From Pterois miles (Eukaryota; Chordata; Actinopteri; Perciformes; Scorpaenidae): a stretch of DNA of 64,000 nt. Both the position numbers and the translations under genes were made by a program. Each line of letters starts with the position of its first letter. Position 1 is the stretch's first letter. Shown here in pieces: positions 11,181 through 26,978 of this stretch. The stretch covers positions 1,450,501 through 1,514,500 of the forward strand of contig CAMQGK010000140.1 in NCBI GenBank assembly GCA_947000775.1. Reading direction: 5' to 3'. The notes beneath the pieces are model-generated. The model was not told the origin of the DNA, did not search any database, and saw only the letters and a program-made list of their open reading frames with translations.

Positions 11181-13950
11181 TGGAGATTGTATCACTGAGA
11201 TGAGTTTATTCTTTGTCTTTCATGAACAGGAAAAAGTCAAAAACAGTGTGTCAATTTATATTCTGTTTAACAACTTTGTGTCGTTATTCGCGGTCTGCAT
11301 CATTTGTGCTCTTCTCTGCTTTGTAAGAAAAAGAATTTAACATGCAATTTTCAAAAAGGATTTGAGCAACATCGCGCTCTTCCCTCTCACATGTATTTGT
11401 TCAGGCAGAGCAGAAGGCTGGGTGTGTGATAATCCCCCAGCTCTTCAGTTTGTGGGTAGTAAGCAGGAGGTAAGTCTAGCGATTATAGCGCCTTTCAGCA
11501 TGGAGAGTAGGAGCTTTGGGCCCCAGAAAATGAAAAGGGAAAGTGAAAAGCACCCACCCACATCTGGGCAGAGAGCGTCCCTCAAGAGACACAGTGGTCA
11601 ACAGTGCGTAGGGCATACCTGTCAAGAGTCTCGTGTGGAGAACGCAGTGGAGGGGAAACTCAGTGGAGCCAAAGAGGCCAAATAGCCAGAGAGGAAGAGA
11701 AAAAGGGGTCTTCTGACAAGAGCATGTGTTTTACCGAAACTTTGAGGATCAAAATCACGTGTTTGATCCGTTTTTTAAAGTGGTCCTTGAGGAAATCGGT
11801 CTGTCAAGGACTGGTCATAAGAACAGTATGTTATGCAGAATACGCACTCATCTTTCTTCCTACTTGTTGTCTTCCTCGTTCAGTGTTTCCTTTATATTCA
11901 GTTGCACTGCTGCAGAATTATGAGCGTTGCCGCTAAAATTTCATACTTTAGTCATCAATAATACCTGTGCTATAATATAGTAATAATATATAATATAGCC
12001 TCTCCACACACACTGAGCGGAGCAGAACAAAGATGGGTGAAGTGATGAATATAACGTCACTAGCTTGCAGATTACGAATGATGATGATGGATTCAGTGTT
12101 TTTGCCGTGTTAGACTACAGAATATTTGGTTAAAAAAGACTGGTGATGCTGGGAAGTTTGCTGGAAGTGTTGCGGTAGCCTCGGTACGTTTTACATAGAT
12201 CGCCTTTTAAATGCCACTGTGCTTGTCAGCAACCGGTCACATGGTAACTTAGGAGGCAGTTTGGCCTTGTGTGCTCTAATTAATTTGGCGTGCAGTTAAC
12301 ACACCTGTTGTGATTTTCTTTAAACCCATTCGTGCCTAAAGACTATATTTATCATGATACGGAAAACATATGTTCTGATTGGGCAACAGTCTTTGGACTT
12401 TTGGCAAGTATCAGTACAACTTTTACATTTTTAGAAACATGAAAAGAACACTATATTTATAATAAAAGTCAGGATTTAAAACAAAGAGAGGAAAAAAGAA
12501 AACATTGTGTTTATGAAATGATTTCCATGTGAGATATTTATCACAATGTGTGCATATCTTTTATATTCATAGATTACAAGACTTCATAGATAGCAAATTT
12601 GTGCTCCATGTAGTTTCTGAGATACAGCCATTTTCTTATCATACTACAGTATATCTAGTATTTGGGTACAGGGGACAACTGTTTTTACTGAAAACATAAT
12701 GGCATCTCTTGCTAAAACAGTAGCCCCATCATGTGCCTAAATACTAGATAGAGTACGACAAGAAAAAAGTTTGACCGATTTTTAAAAATGTCTTCATATT
12801 TGTGTTTACACCAAATGAGATAAAATATTTCAGTTGCAGGCACACATGAAAATTCAACTCCTGGCATTTGCCTCTTTGATTCTTCACCACTGTTTTAGAT
12901 GAAGAACGTACCATAACATAGTGATCCAGCCACAAAGCAGTCAACGCAGTGGAAACACTGATCTAATTACTGTTTTTCATTCAAAATTGCACCTATCATG
13001 TACCAGCAAACATTGTTTCCTATTCCTTCACATCACAGTACTTGAACTTGATGTTGGCGGCCTGTCCAGTAGACGATATCCGTGTCTTTCCCCAAAGCTT
13101 ACAAGCTTGTACTGGAAGTCTGTATTTTAAAATCAATTTGTTCCACTAGACGCCATCCTGGCCCACGGCTTTGGCTAGCGAGTCAACCTTGGCTTCTTCT
13201 TGGCCCTGAGTCCCTCTGGCATGGCTTTGTTATACCCAGTCTGAGCTGCATAGATAGCAGTGGTCCTATCTTTCTACCTCTGTCCACCTGTTACAGCAGC
13301 CAGTCACCTGTGTAATCGAATTATTGGAAGCCCAAAGGAAGCTGAAAACAACAGGAGTTAACATGTGGAACAAGGAAAAGGAAAGCTGCAAAAGCTAACA
13401 TTGTCTGTTATCACTGCCTCATTCACTCAACCGCTAATATATTTATATGAAAGAGATTTAATCGTTAAAGCTGCTCTAGTTAACATTTTTATATCAAAAA
13501 AGGTGACAGCTTGTTTCCACTGCCGCCAAATAGGCCCAAATCACCAAAAATCACTAAATGCAGGTTTAACTTGAAAGTAACTAAAAATGAATATTTTGTG
13601 CCCTCACTGACAGGTGTAGTGTCTCATGATTTTCACATTTTTAAATACAGTGTGGCGGGATTGTTGCCAAAAACACATAAGATAAATAAATAATAATATA
13701 ATTATAAAAATATAATAATAAATATAGTGCTCTAAAACAGGGAATGCTTTCAGACACATAGCCAAAGTCAGATCAGGAAAAGTACTTCTTTCAGAAATTT
13801 AGGCAAAATAAAATCTGCACATTTTGCTTTTTTTCCCACTGTTTATTGTTTTTTTTTTTTTTTTTTTTTAAAGAAAATGTTTAGGAAAGTACAGGAAAAA
13901 AGTTCATCTATTTTTTGTTAAGTAACAGTATAATAAGATAATTCCTATAG

Positions 13951-13983
<33 letters not shown>

Positions 13984-13993
13984 TAGAGGTTTA
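11181..13993. other. Intronic sequence, no gene seen
   Basis: AT-rich intron. A poly(T) run lies at about 13848-13870 and a (TAA)n microsatellite at 13951-13983. Open frames of 60-110 codons in 11362-11936 and 12921-13574 show no recognisable domain or codon pattern and are not called. Confidence 0.5.
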
Positions 13994-14294
13994 GAAAGAA
14001 AGAAAGAAAGATATTCCTTTATTAGTCCCACAGTGGGGAAATTCAGATTTACACTCTGTTGTTCACACAGTACATATACATGTCAATGGAGAGATGTCAG
14101 AGTGATGGGGCTGCTCCTGACAAGCGCCCAGAGCAGTTGGGGGTTTGGTGCCTTGCTCAGGGGCACCTCGGCAGTGCCCAAGAGGTAAACTGGCACCTCT
14201 CCAGCAACCAGTTGGTCTTGGTCCATGGGGGATTTGAACCCGGGTCCTCCACATCCTAACCCAAGTCCTTACGGACTGAGCTACTGCCGCCCCC
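13994..14294 (-). mobile_element. tRNA-derived SINE with LINE-like 3' tail
   Basis: On the minus strand it begins GGGGGCGGCAGTAGCTCAGT. The pol III A box is TAGCTCAGTCCGT (14283-14271) and the B box GGTTCAAATCC (14240-14230). The body ends in ATTTCCCCACTGTGGGACT, AATAAAGGAATATCTTTC and a (TTTC)n tail at about 13994-14013. The tail is nearly identical to that of the LINE at 5440-7890, so the SINE was probably copied by that LINE's machinery. It is about 300 bp, full-length or nearly so. Confidence 0.88.
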
Positions 14295-14883
14295 TTTTTT
14301 AGAGTAAAGTCTGTAACAAATTTCTTTTAACTACCCTTTAAATAAAATAATTCGTTATCATGTTGTGTCTTACGAGAGGATGTGACAAGATTACATAATG
14401 AACTGAGCACCAGTAGCTTTGATGCTTGGATACATGATGGCCATTAATTTGTCTCTTCTGATCCAAGTCAAGTTAATTTAGCATGTAGAAAAAGTTGACC
14501 AAAGTCCTGTATAAGTTAAAGAGAACAGCAAGTAAAATATCTTCACCAAAAGCAAACTGGAATAGGTTGCAATGGAAAAATACCACACAATATTATAATA
14601 TGTGAACACAAATCTAAAACAGAATAAAACTTTTAAGTACAATTTATAAAAGTTTATAAAATACTAAAACACTGAAGCATTAAAGCCACTAAGCGCAACC
14701 AAAGGCTGTTAAAAACAAGTATCTTGAGGTTTATCTTAATAGTAGGGGAACATTTGATAGAAAGTCGGCCTTACCCACGAGCCTCCATCGTGGAACAGTT
14801 AAAAGCATTGCTGTGAGGGTCTAAGAGGCCTAGAGTTGGAGTAGAGGCCAAGAAGTTTGGAAATGTACAGAGGTGCCATCCCA
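14295..14883. other. Intronic sequence, nothing recognised
   Basis: AT-rich, with no exon-like frame and no repeat recognised. Confidence 0.5.
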
Positions 14884-15256
14884 TGCCCTCCATCCATCCA
14901 TCCATTCATCCATCCATCCACCCATCCACCCATCCATCCATCCACCCATCCATCCACCCACCCATCCATCCATCCATCCACCCATCCATCCATCCATCCA
15001 CCCACCCATCCATCCATCCATCCACCCATCCATCCACCCATCCACCCATCCATCCATCCACCCACCCATCCATCCATCCATCCACCCCCATCCATCCATC
15101 CATCCACCCATCCATCCATCCATCCACCCATCCATCCATCCATCCATCCACCCATCCATCCATCCACCCATCCATCCACCCATCCATCCATCCACCCACC
15201 CATCCACCCATCCATCCATCCACCCACCCATCCATCCACCCATCCATCCATCCATC
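14884..15256. repeat. CCAT/CCAC tetranucleotide array, about 370 bp
   Basis: A nearly pure alternation of CCAT and CCAC tetramers with one CCCCCA irregularity near 15085. It abuts the 3' end of the SINE at 15257-15570, whose minus-strand tail would be (GGAT)n. The array is most simply that tail expanded. Pro/Ser/Thr/His frames on the plus strand and Met/Asp/Gly/Trp frames on the minus strand are artefacts of the repeat. Confidence 0.95.
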
Positions 15257-15570
15257 CTGTATTCTGTAACCGCTTATCCCATTTGGGTTTGCGGAGGGCT
15301 GGAGCCGATCCCAGCTGGCACTGGGTGAAGACGGGGTACATCCTGGACAGGTGGCCAGTCCATCACAGGACTGACACATAGAGACAGACAACCATTCACA
15401 TTCACATTCACACCTATGGGCAATTTAGAGTCATTAGCATGTCTTTGGACTGCGGGAGGAAGCTGGAGAACCTGGAGAAAACCTAGACTAACACGGGGAA
15501 AACATGCAAACTCCCCACAGGATTTGGTCAGTCCTCTTCCTATGAGGCAACAGTGCAGCCCACCATCCCA
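15257..15570 (-). mobile_element. tRNA-type SINE family B, copy 1
   Basis: On the plus strand it reads CCGCTTATCCCATTTGGG, GGAGCCGATCCCAGCTGGCA, GGTACATCCTGGACAGGTGG, CAATTTAGAGTCATTAGCAT and TTTGGACTGCGGGAGGAAGC, ending GAGGCAACAGTGCAGCCCAC. The same blocks occur in order at 28722-29048 and, reversed, at 37222-37484. The head lies at the right end, with the tRNA-like part degraded, and the tail enters the tetranucleotide array on the left. Confidence 0.85.
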
Positions 15571-19781
<4,211 letters not shown>

Positions 19782-20441
19782 CAGTGGTTCCCAGCCTTTT
19801 TCCTTAAAGGACCTCCTTTTTTTTTTTTTTTTTTTTTTTAAATTGCTGAGTAAACTGAGGACCCCTGACTAAGTGACATATTTTATGGATATTTGATATT
19901 ATATTCAATGCATAACAATAACAGTACAGAACAAGTGATGAACTGCACAATTAATCCAAATAGTGAACACAATAACTGCAGGTAGTTCGTGAAAAACAAC
20001 AACAATTTTGAGCAGATTATTTCCTGTGAATATTGGATCAGAGATGAGCTCTCCTCTTGTTTTTAGGGACACTGAATACAGTTTGTTTTTTCTAACAATC
20101 ATACACTTAATAGGCTTATTTCTTTACATAGAGTTTTTCTTTCTTATGCTTGGCCGTTATTTTATCAGCTCTGCTTACGTTTCTTATGCAGGACGAGGCT
20201 GTTTAGCAGAGAGGGAAGGAATGAATATGAATATATATGAATATGATCTTCACTGTGCCCTTATCCTGTGAGATTTGGTTAGTTTATATTTTAAATAATA
20301 ATCCAAACTTTAAAAATAACAATTTAATTGAGTTTTCTTTACAGGAATGAATGAAATGCTCTGATATAGGCCAATTGTATTTTTTTTTTTGACCCCTTAA
20401 AATCAAGAAGGCCTTGTGACCCCCCAGGTTGGAAACCAGTG
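19782..20441. mobile_element. Non-autonomous DNA transposon, about 660 bp
   Basis: The left end CAGTGGTTCCCAGCC and right end GGTTGGAAACCAGTG are an imperfect inverted repeat. Just inside the ends, GGACCTCC and GAGGACCCCTGACTAAGTGA on the left and TTGTGACCCCCCAGG on the right are typical of hAT-type non-autonomous elements that start CAGTGGTTCCC. No clear 8-bp target duplication was found and no transposase is present. A poly(T) run (about 19818-19840) lies near the left end. Confidence 0.65.
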
Positions 20442-21608
20442 CTCTAGATTCATTGTAATCTTCTTCCATAGTGAGAAACCTGGAGCTCAGCATGCAGGAG
20501 CTGCTTTGCTGGTCTGGTCTGTGTAATTGTCTGGTCTTACTTTGCTTTTATGCCCACAAGTGTAAAAGGGTAGCAAGTCACCAACACATTTACTGTGCAC
20601 CTGTGAGCCGTTTTTGTTCACCAGTGCACAGAAAACCCCCATTATAGCTAATAGTAGAATGAGAACAGAAAGAGAAGGAAGAAAAGCAGAAAACATTTGT
20701 TTTATATTAACCCTGTTCATCCGTCCTCCCTCTTCTATTACTCCAGCTTTCCTGGCCTTCCCTTCCTCTCTAGGTCTCATTCGTCTTCATTCTTCTCTAA
20801 CAACAGCCTGCTCCAGGCTCCCATTACAATTATGTAGTCATCTGGGGATTTGACTTTACAAAAAGGTCTTCTCATGTACCCGTTGTAGCTTCACGGTCAG
20901 AAAATAGAAAGTAGAGAACCTAAATTGGATTAATGATAGTCGTTCCCTGCTAACTACTGAATAGTGAGGGCCTCACTGAGTGAGAGTGCCGTGTCTCCTC
21001 TTCATGTTCACTCACCCAGGAATGGTATAACTAGCGGGAGGAACAACTCCCGATACTAATGTGCTTCATTCCCTGATCCGTCGAAAAGAAAACTTCCCCA
21101 GAAGAAGAAGACAGGTTCCTTTTTTATTGCTGCACAACAAAGCGGTGCAGCGTAGTCACCGTCAGTGTCGGTGAGTGTCGAGGCAGTAAATGGACTGAGG
21201 TCACACCAGTAATGGGACAGCAAAGTCAAGTGGAGCCGCACTGAGAGATGGCAGGATGTTGAGTTAAAAAAAAAAAAAAAAAAAAAAGACCGGAGACGTG
21301 AGGGCAAAACAAGACGACAGCAGCAATAGAGTAAAGAGAGACGAAGGTCGGACATGAGGGCGAATGAGAACACGAAGGAGACGGTCGGAGGAAACAGAGG
21401 GAGAGGGTCTGAAGGAGGGAGGCTGATTGGGGGTAAAAGGAAAGAAAAAAGGGAAAAGGTCTCTATATGCAGTAGTCTGAAGGCTCACTTGTCTGAGAGC
21501 TGAACATTTTATGCCTTTTTCTCTGGACTGCTGCAGTCTGGCTGTCGGATTGTGGATGGTAATGTTAGAGCATATCGGCTTGATTTGCTCAGTCAACCAA
21601 GACCACAG

Positions 21609-21645
<37 letters not shown>

Positions 21646-24395
21646 ATCACTAGAATCCATCATCACCAGTCTTTGGACAGAGGATCGAGAGGGCCCATTA
21701 GACCTGTCTCTGAACATACAGTAATTTACCTCAGAGAAGATCTCCAGCCATGAAATACTTACTCATCATCCTCAATTGTTGCCAAGACGCTTAAAAGAAA
21801 TCAATGAGACACAGTTCAGTACTTCATTATGAACATGGGCACTGTTTATTTTAGTCAATCCCACAGACACCATCCTGCTGCCGTGAATACTCCATGAATC
21901 CCCAGGTGAAAATAGTTCCCCAGAAATGCAATTTACTCCGGCTTGAGTAACGATTGATAAAAACTACAGTGACAGTTATAATGCACAACATTACACTTAA
22001 AAGTAGGGATATATTTGGGACTCTGCTGCACTGATTTTGACCATTGCCCCAACTTTATTGAAATGCAGTCCAAAATCACCAGAATATCCCTTTAAAAAAT
22101 GATCCTCTTCAGTAGAAATGAATGTGCTTGGGGCTCAGAGCCACAGAAAGTCAGGAAGTCATTGCTTTTGTTCTTTTGATGCTTTTTTGAAAAAAAAAAA
22201 AAAAAAAAAAAAAGAAAAGAAAAATATTAAACACAGCCTCTTTAAATTTTGAGACTTGATGATGACATGGACCTGGATTTGACTTGGTATTAGACTTGTG
22301 ACTTAAAGGGGCTAAATACTGAATTTAGAGCATTTTCATTGCCTCCACACGGTTCTCAACATGGTGACGGCAGAGCTGTCAATCTGAAATTGTTTTTTTT
22401 AATGCCAAAGTCAATATATTTGCTTCCTTTGTGTCTATGCAGAGACAGAAGGGACATAGTGCTTTTATTGCTGTAGTCTGAGTAACATGACGTCATAGCC
22501 TTTCCCTGTCCATCCACCAAAACAAGCCGCAGACGGCTGAAACGACAAAGCAGAAAACGGCGGCGATTCCACATGAATCCGACCTGTACCCTCGCATTTT
22601 AAATCCAAAGTGGTAAACTACACATACAGTAAAGTATGGAAACACTTTGGGTTTCACACATTGCCAGGAAGAGCAGAGCTTGACATCATGGCTCAAGGTA
22701 AACGGTATCATATTGTGGTAACGTGCGGTCAAGCCAGCCCTCATTCTCATCTCCATGGTCAAATCAGCCGACACTACAACACCTATATTCTGACGTTTGT
22801 GTTGAATTCATTCAGACTGCCCCAGTTGAGCTGACCATAGATGTATAAAGAGAACGGAGCTGACGGACTTGGCGAAGTTAGCTATGTGTATACTTCTACT
22901 ACTCACTACTACTCTCAATAAATCATAATATTGGATCGCAATACATATCGAAACAGCACCCAAGTTTTGTGATTGTATCAAATCAGGAGATAGGTGTATC
23001 TTCCCAGCCCAGTTTAAAACTTGTTGTCTCTTCGCCAAACTTGCTCACAACTCTGAAGTCCAAACAAATCCCCAATTTCATCAGTTCAGTGTAAAGGTCC
23101 CATAGACGACCATTTGGGCTCAATGGACCGTCAGAGACGAGGACGTACTCATCACCACATCAGTAGGATCAGAGGTAGTTATTCTTTCAGATTTTTTCTT
23201 CCCTTGTGTCAAGTCGAGCTTTTGATCAATAAGAAAAGCAGGCAGGACTCGACAGCGCTTTCCCTTTCAAATTCATTCACGCTTTAGTGAAGCTACTGTA
23301 GGTAGAAAGAAGACGGCAGTCTCTCCCTCCCCCACCCTCTTCATCTCACACACTGTGCACGTACATACACAATCATTATTATTACATCTCAGTTTCCAGC
23401 ATTCTTCACACCTTCACAGGTACCTACAGTCTGACAGACAATTTCTGAAGCATCCAAACTAATGCCGTTACTTTTGATTCGCGTCTGGGAAGCAGATATT
23501 GCTCTGTCTGTCTCCTGTTTCTGAAATGCATTTATCGGACAGAGAGAGCAGCAGGACAAGGTTAAAGAAATCTCTCACCTTATGTGTCCAGAAGCACTTG
23601 AGGCAGCCGTATAGAGTCGTCCTAATATCCTCTTCATTTTAAGAAATCCCCAATACCATTTCTCTCTCATTTCCTGTCTGCCTCTCCCTCTGTCTCCCTC
23701 GCCCTGTTCACTTATCACATCTATCTTTTGGAGGACTTATCACATTTATCTTTTTGCTACACCTCATTGTACTGTAGACAAAGCAGAGGTGGCAAACAGG
23801 CTTTGAAACTGAACAGGATTTTATATTCAGCAGACAGGTGCATTGCTGTAAACTCCTCAGCCTCTTATGGGCAGAATCAGCACTAATGCAGTAAACCGTC
23901 CATTAGTTGTGTCAGCTGCTGACCGACCCCATCAGCAGGTGGACTTTGCTTCATTTTACACTTATATTTTTCCTACTTTTAGCATTCTTTTTTGATGATT
24001 TGTTGCTTAGGCTGAATCTTAATTATCCTAGTTTGAAAGGATCAAACTAAAATGTTTTGGCGTTCTTCAAAGTGGTTGTTGGCTTTACTGGAGTGGATGG
24101 AAATAAAAGGCAATTTAGAATAATGAGAATAGAAAGAACAAATCCAATATTAGCATCAGGAAATACAAGGACCGATTTTACGGATGAGAGGGGCAAATAA
24201 TAAAAAAAAAAAGCGTCTAATGAAAACAAAAACAATATTAAATCACATCTAATTACATCTAGGTAATTTATAGGTCAATTTATCTGCTTTTTGTTTCTGA
24301 CCTTTTGAAGAAAAAAAATCTGCATTTCTGTTCTATAATAAATTTTGCAAAAAGTAAAAAAGTTGTTTTTTTTTTTTTTTTACAGACTCAGGATA
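20442..24395. other. kcnd3: kcnd3 intron, middle part
   Basis: No exon recognised. Long poly(A) runs lie at about 21265-21287, 21608-21640 and 22191-22213. A plus-strand frame at 22610-22834 contains YSKVWKHFGFHTLPG and a distant HSHLHGQISRH. This vaguely resembles a BED-type zinc finger of a hAT transposase, but it is too degraded to call. Confidence 0.5.
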
Positions 24396-24790
24396 GCTGA
24401 TGGCCGATATATGATGCCCAATTTTTTCGCCGATATCTTTGGCTGGTTTTATTTTTTTCCTCCATCTGATAAAATATAACAGCTTAATAAAAAAATATTC
24501 AGAATATTTCATAACTTAAGTTAACATTTATTGAACAACACTTGAGGTCTGTCTGTCCAATCTGCACGGTTTCTCCCAGTTAGGATGCTGTGAGGTCTGC
24601 TGGTAGAACGGCAGTTTGATTGACACAAGGGGTGGAGTCACATTAGACAGCAACAACACTGGGCTGCCCGCTGATGCGCCTGCTTGCTAATCAGCTTAAT
24701 GTTCTCAGGCATCGGCCGATGCCGATTATGAAAAAATATCAAATAATCGCCCTGATTGATCGGCGGACTGATCGCTTACATGATCAGTAA
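24396..24790. mobile_element. Degenerate hAT-like non-autonomous element
   Basis: Starts with GATGGCCGATATATGATGCC and CGCCGATATCTTTGGC and ends with GGCATCGGCCGATGCCGATT and GATTGATCGGCGGACTGATC. Repeated CGGCCGAT-type words at both ends are characteristic of an abundant fish hAT-derived repeat. Ends and target duplication are not resolved. Confidence 0.45.
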
Positions 24791-25307
24791 ATCTTTCTTA
24801 ACAATTTAATTTTTTTTAATTTGTTTTGTCTTTGGTGATTCATCAGTTATTTTGTGTATAAAATGTCAGAGAATAGTGAAAAAAAATCCATCACAAGTTT
24901 ATAAATACCAATGCTGAAATGTCTTAAAACACTCTTTGTGCTACCAACAGTCCAAACCCAAAGAATAAGCTAAGACAACAAAAAGCAGCAAATATTCTCA
25001 CTGGACAAGTTGGAGCCAGAGGATGTTAGTATAGTATTATAATGTACAGTATGTGCACTTTTGCTTGAAAAATTATTTGAATGATAAACTGATGTAGTTA
25101 TGAATCCAGTCCACATACTGTACTTTTGGCCGTGTAGTTTACGTTGGTGAGTATTCTATTCAGTACAGTAGTAGCTGTGAAAATTACTACAGAGCTTGGG
25201 TGAGGAGTTGGCAGATTCTCACCATTAAATACTGCATCAGTCATCTTCTGTAACCTCCCACCCACCCTGTCTGTTGCTGTGACCTCTTCTCTTCTTCCCA
25301 CGCTCAG
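24791..25307. other. kcnd3: kcnd3 intron, last part and acceptor
   Basis: AT-rich, then a pyrimidine-rich tract (GACCTCTTCTCTTCTTCCCA) ending CGCTCAG at 25307, a good splice acceptor. Confidence 0.8.
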
Positions 25308-25409
25308 AAAGCCAGACTGGCCAGGATAAGAATATCCAAGTCGGGCAGCGCCAACGCCTTCCTCCACAGCAAACGCAACGGACTGCTCAACGAACTGCTC
25401 GAGCTGACG
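25308..25409 (+). CDS. kcnd3: kcnd3 exon: proximal C-terminal segment
   Basis: A 102-bp exon of 34 codons, phase 0 at both ends. It reads KARLARIRISKSGSANAF, then LHSKRNGLLNELLELT. The NGLLNE-LELT ending points to Kv4.3 (KCND3) more than to Kv4.2 (NGLLS) or Kv4.1. This cytoplasmic segment follows the S6 gate and continues the basic stretch [12 protein letters not shown]. The donor is ACG followed by GTGAGA. It joins the previous exon without frame change. A minus-strand frame over the exon is a shadow. Confidence 0.95.
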
Positions 25410-26424
25410 GTGAGAACAACTTCTGACCCTCCGAACGCTAAGAACTAGCAGCGGCAAAGTGGGCGTGATGATTACTGGGAAGTGATTTCAAATGTGTTCA
25501 TTAAAAATGACACGAAATGTCATCAGATTGTAATTCAGTATGAGAGATTAATCATATTGTTACTTGTCAAACACCCTTCTACTAATTATTTCAGTTCACT
25601 GCAATTTCGCGTCTGCAAGAAAACACACACACAAACATCCACACACTCAAAATGACAAACAATTACAGCTATAATTAAGCAAAGGACAATTTAGAAGTCA
25701 TTTAGAAACTATACGAGAAGCAGAAGTTGGCATCATTGCATTGTGGTTGGGCAGGGGTTATAGCAGAGGAGTTATGCCTATAATCCCCTATGTGGGCGGT
25801 ATCAGTGTAATCTCACAAAGTACTTTCCTTAGTTGTCTTTCAGTCCTAGACTTAATTTAATCCGTGTCTGTAAAACTGGCAAAGTCAGACAACAGAGGCT
25901 GTTTCTACATTCCTTGTTTGTTGTGTCACTCTTGGTGATAATTAGATGGTTAGTGCATAAAAAAGAGAGGCTGCAGCAAACTTCAAAATTGCAGAAATGA
26001 ACAATGAGGAAGCGGAGGACACTTAAATCCCACACTCACCCAGACTCCCGTTCCTACAAAAGGTGCAGCATGTTTTTGTCGGTCCTCTTCTCTATGATTA
26101 TAGACAACTGTGGTGTTGTTACATTCCTGTCTTTTGTCATCTCCATACTTTAAACCTGCAGTAATTGATTTTTGTGGCGACTCAGGGGTAGTGACAATAA
26201 GTTGTAAACACAACACTTATGCAATTGATATCAGGTGAAGTTGTGACCAAATAGTTGCATATTTACACATCCAGCAGATACAGAGCAACCAAAGTATTTA
26301 TTGAAAGTAGAGCCCGACCAATACTGGATTTTTGGGGCTGTTACCAATATTAATGAGTCAAAAAAATTCTGATATCAATATATTTTCCAGCAGTTCTATA
26401 GCTAGAGTGAAGGTTCAATAATGC

Positions 26425-26862
26425 TGCAAACTTGAGCTAAATTTTGGCAAGAAGAACTGTTATGGCCATTTTCAAAGGGGCCCCTTGACCTCTGACCTCA
26501 AGATATGTGGATGTAAATGGTTTCTCTGGGTACCCACCAGTCTCCCCTTTACAAACATGCCCACTTTATGATGATCACATGCAGTTTGGGGCAAGTCATA
26601 GTCAAGTCAGCACACTGACAGCTGTTGTTGCCTGCTGGGCTGCAGTTTGCCATGTTATGATTTCATCACATTTTTTCATGCTAAATACAGAACCTGTGAG
26701 GGTTTCTGGACAATATTTGCCATTGTTTTGTGTTGCTAATTGATTTCCTTGAATAAATTTATACATTCATTTGTATAATGTATGATAAAGCTATTTGCCC
26801 ACTCCCATGTTGATAACAGTGTTAAACCCTTTACAAATCTCCCTTTAAGGTACATTCTGAAA
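26425..26862. repeat. Interspersed repeat, inverted partner of 1435-1860
   Basis: Matches the reverse complement of 1435-1860 nearly end to end. A sequence resembling another old repeat (GAGCCCGACCAATACTGG) lies just to its left at 26311. Non-coding. Confidence 0.75.
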
Positions 26863-26918
26863 AGATAAAAAAATGAGTAATTAATGTGCTTACATACAAT
26901 ATATACTCTCGGTGTGTC

Positions 26919-26920
<2 letters not shown>

Positions 26921-26966
<46 letters not shown>

Positions 26967-26978
26967 GTGTGTGTGTGC
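26921..26978. repeat. (GT)n microsatellite
   Basis: A GT dinucleotide run with a single GC interruption. Confidence 0.95.

Noticed and set aside
14230..14283. Functional tRNA gene on the minus strand
   Set aside because: A and B boxes are present, but the sequence continues into a SINE body and LINE-like tail, and the cloverleaf stems are not maintained.
14884..15341. Pro-His-Ser/Thr and Trp-Met-Asp-Gly repeat proteins
   Set aside because: These are six-frame translations of the CCAT/CCAC array; all frames are open because the repeat lacks stop codons.
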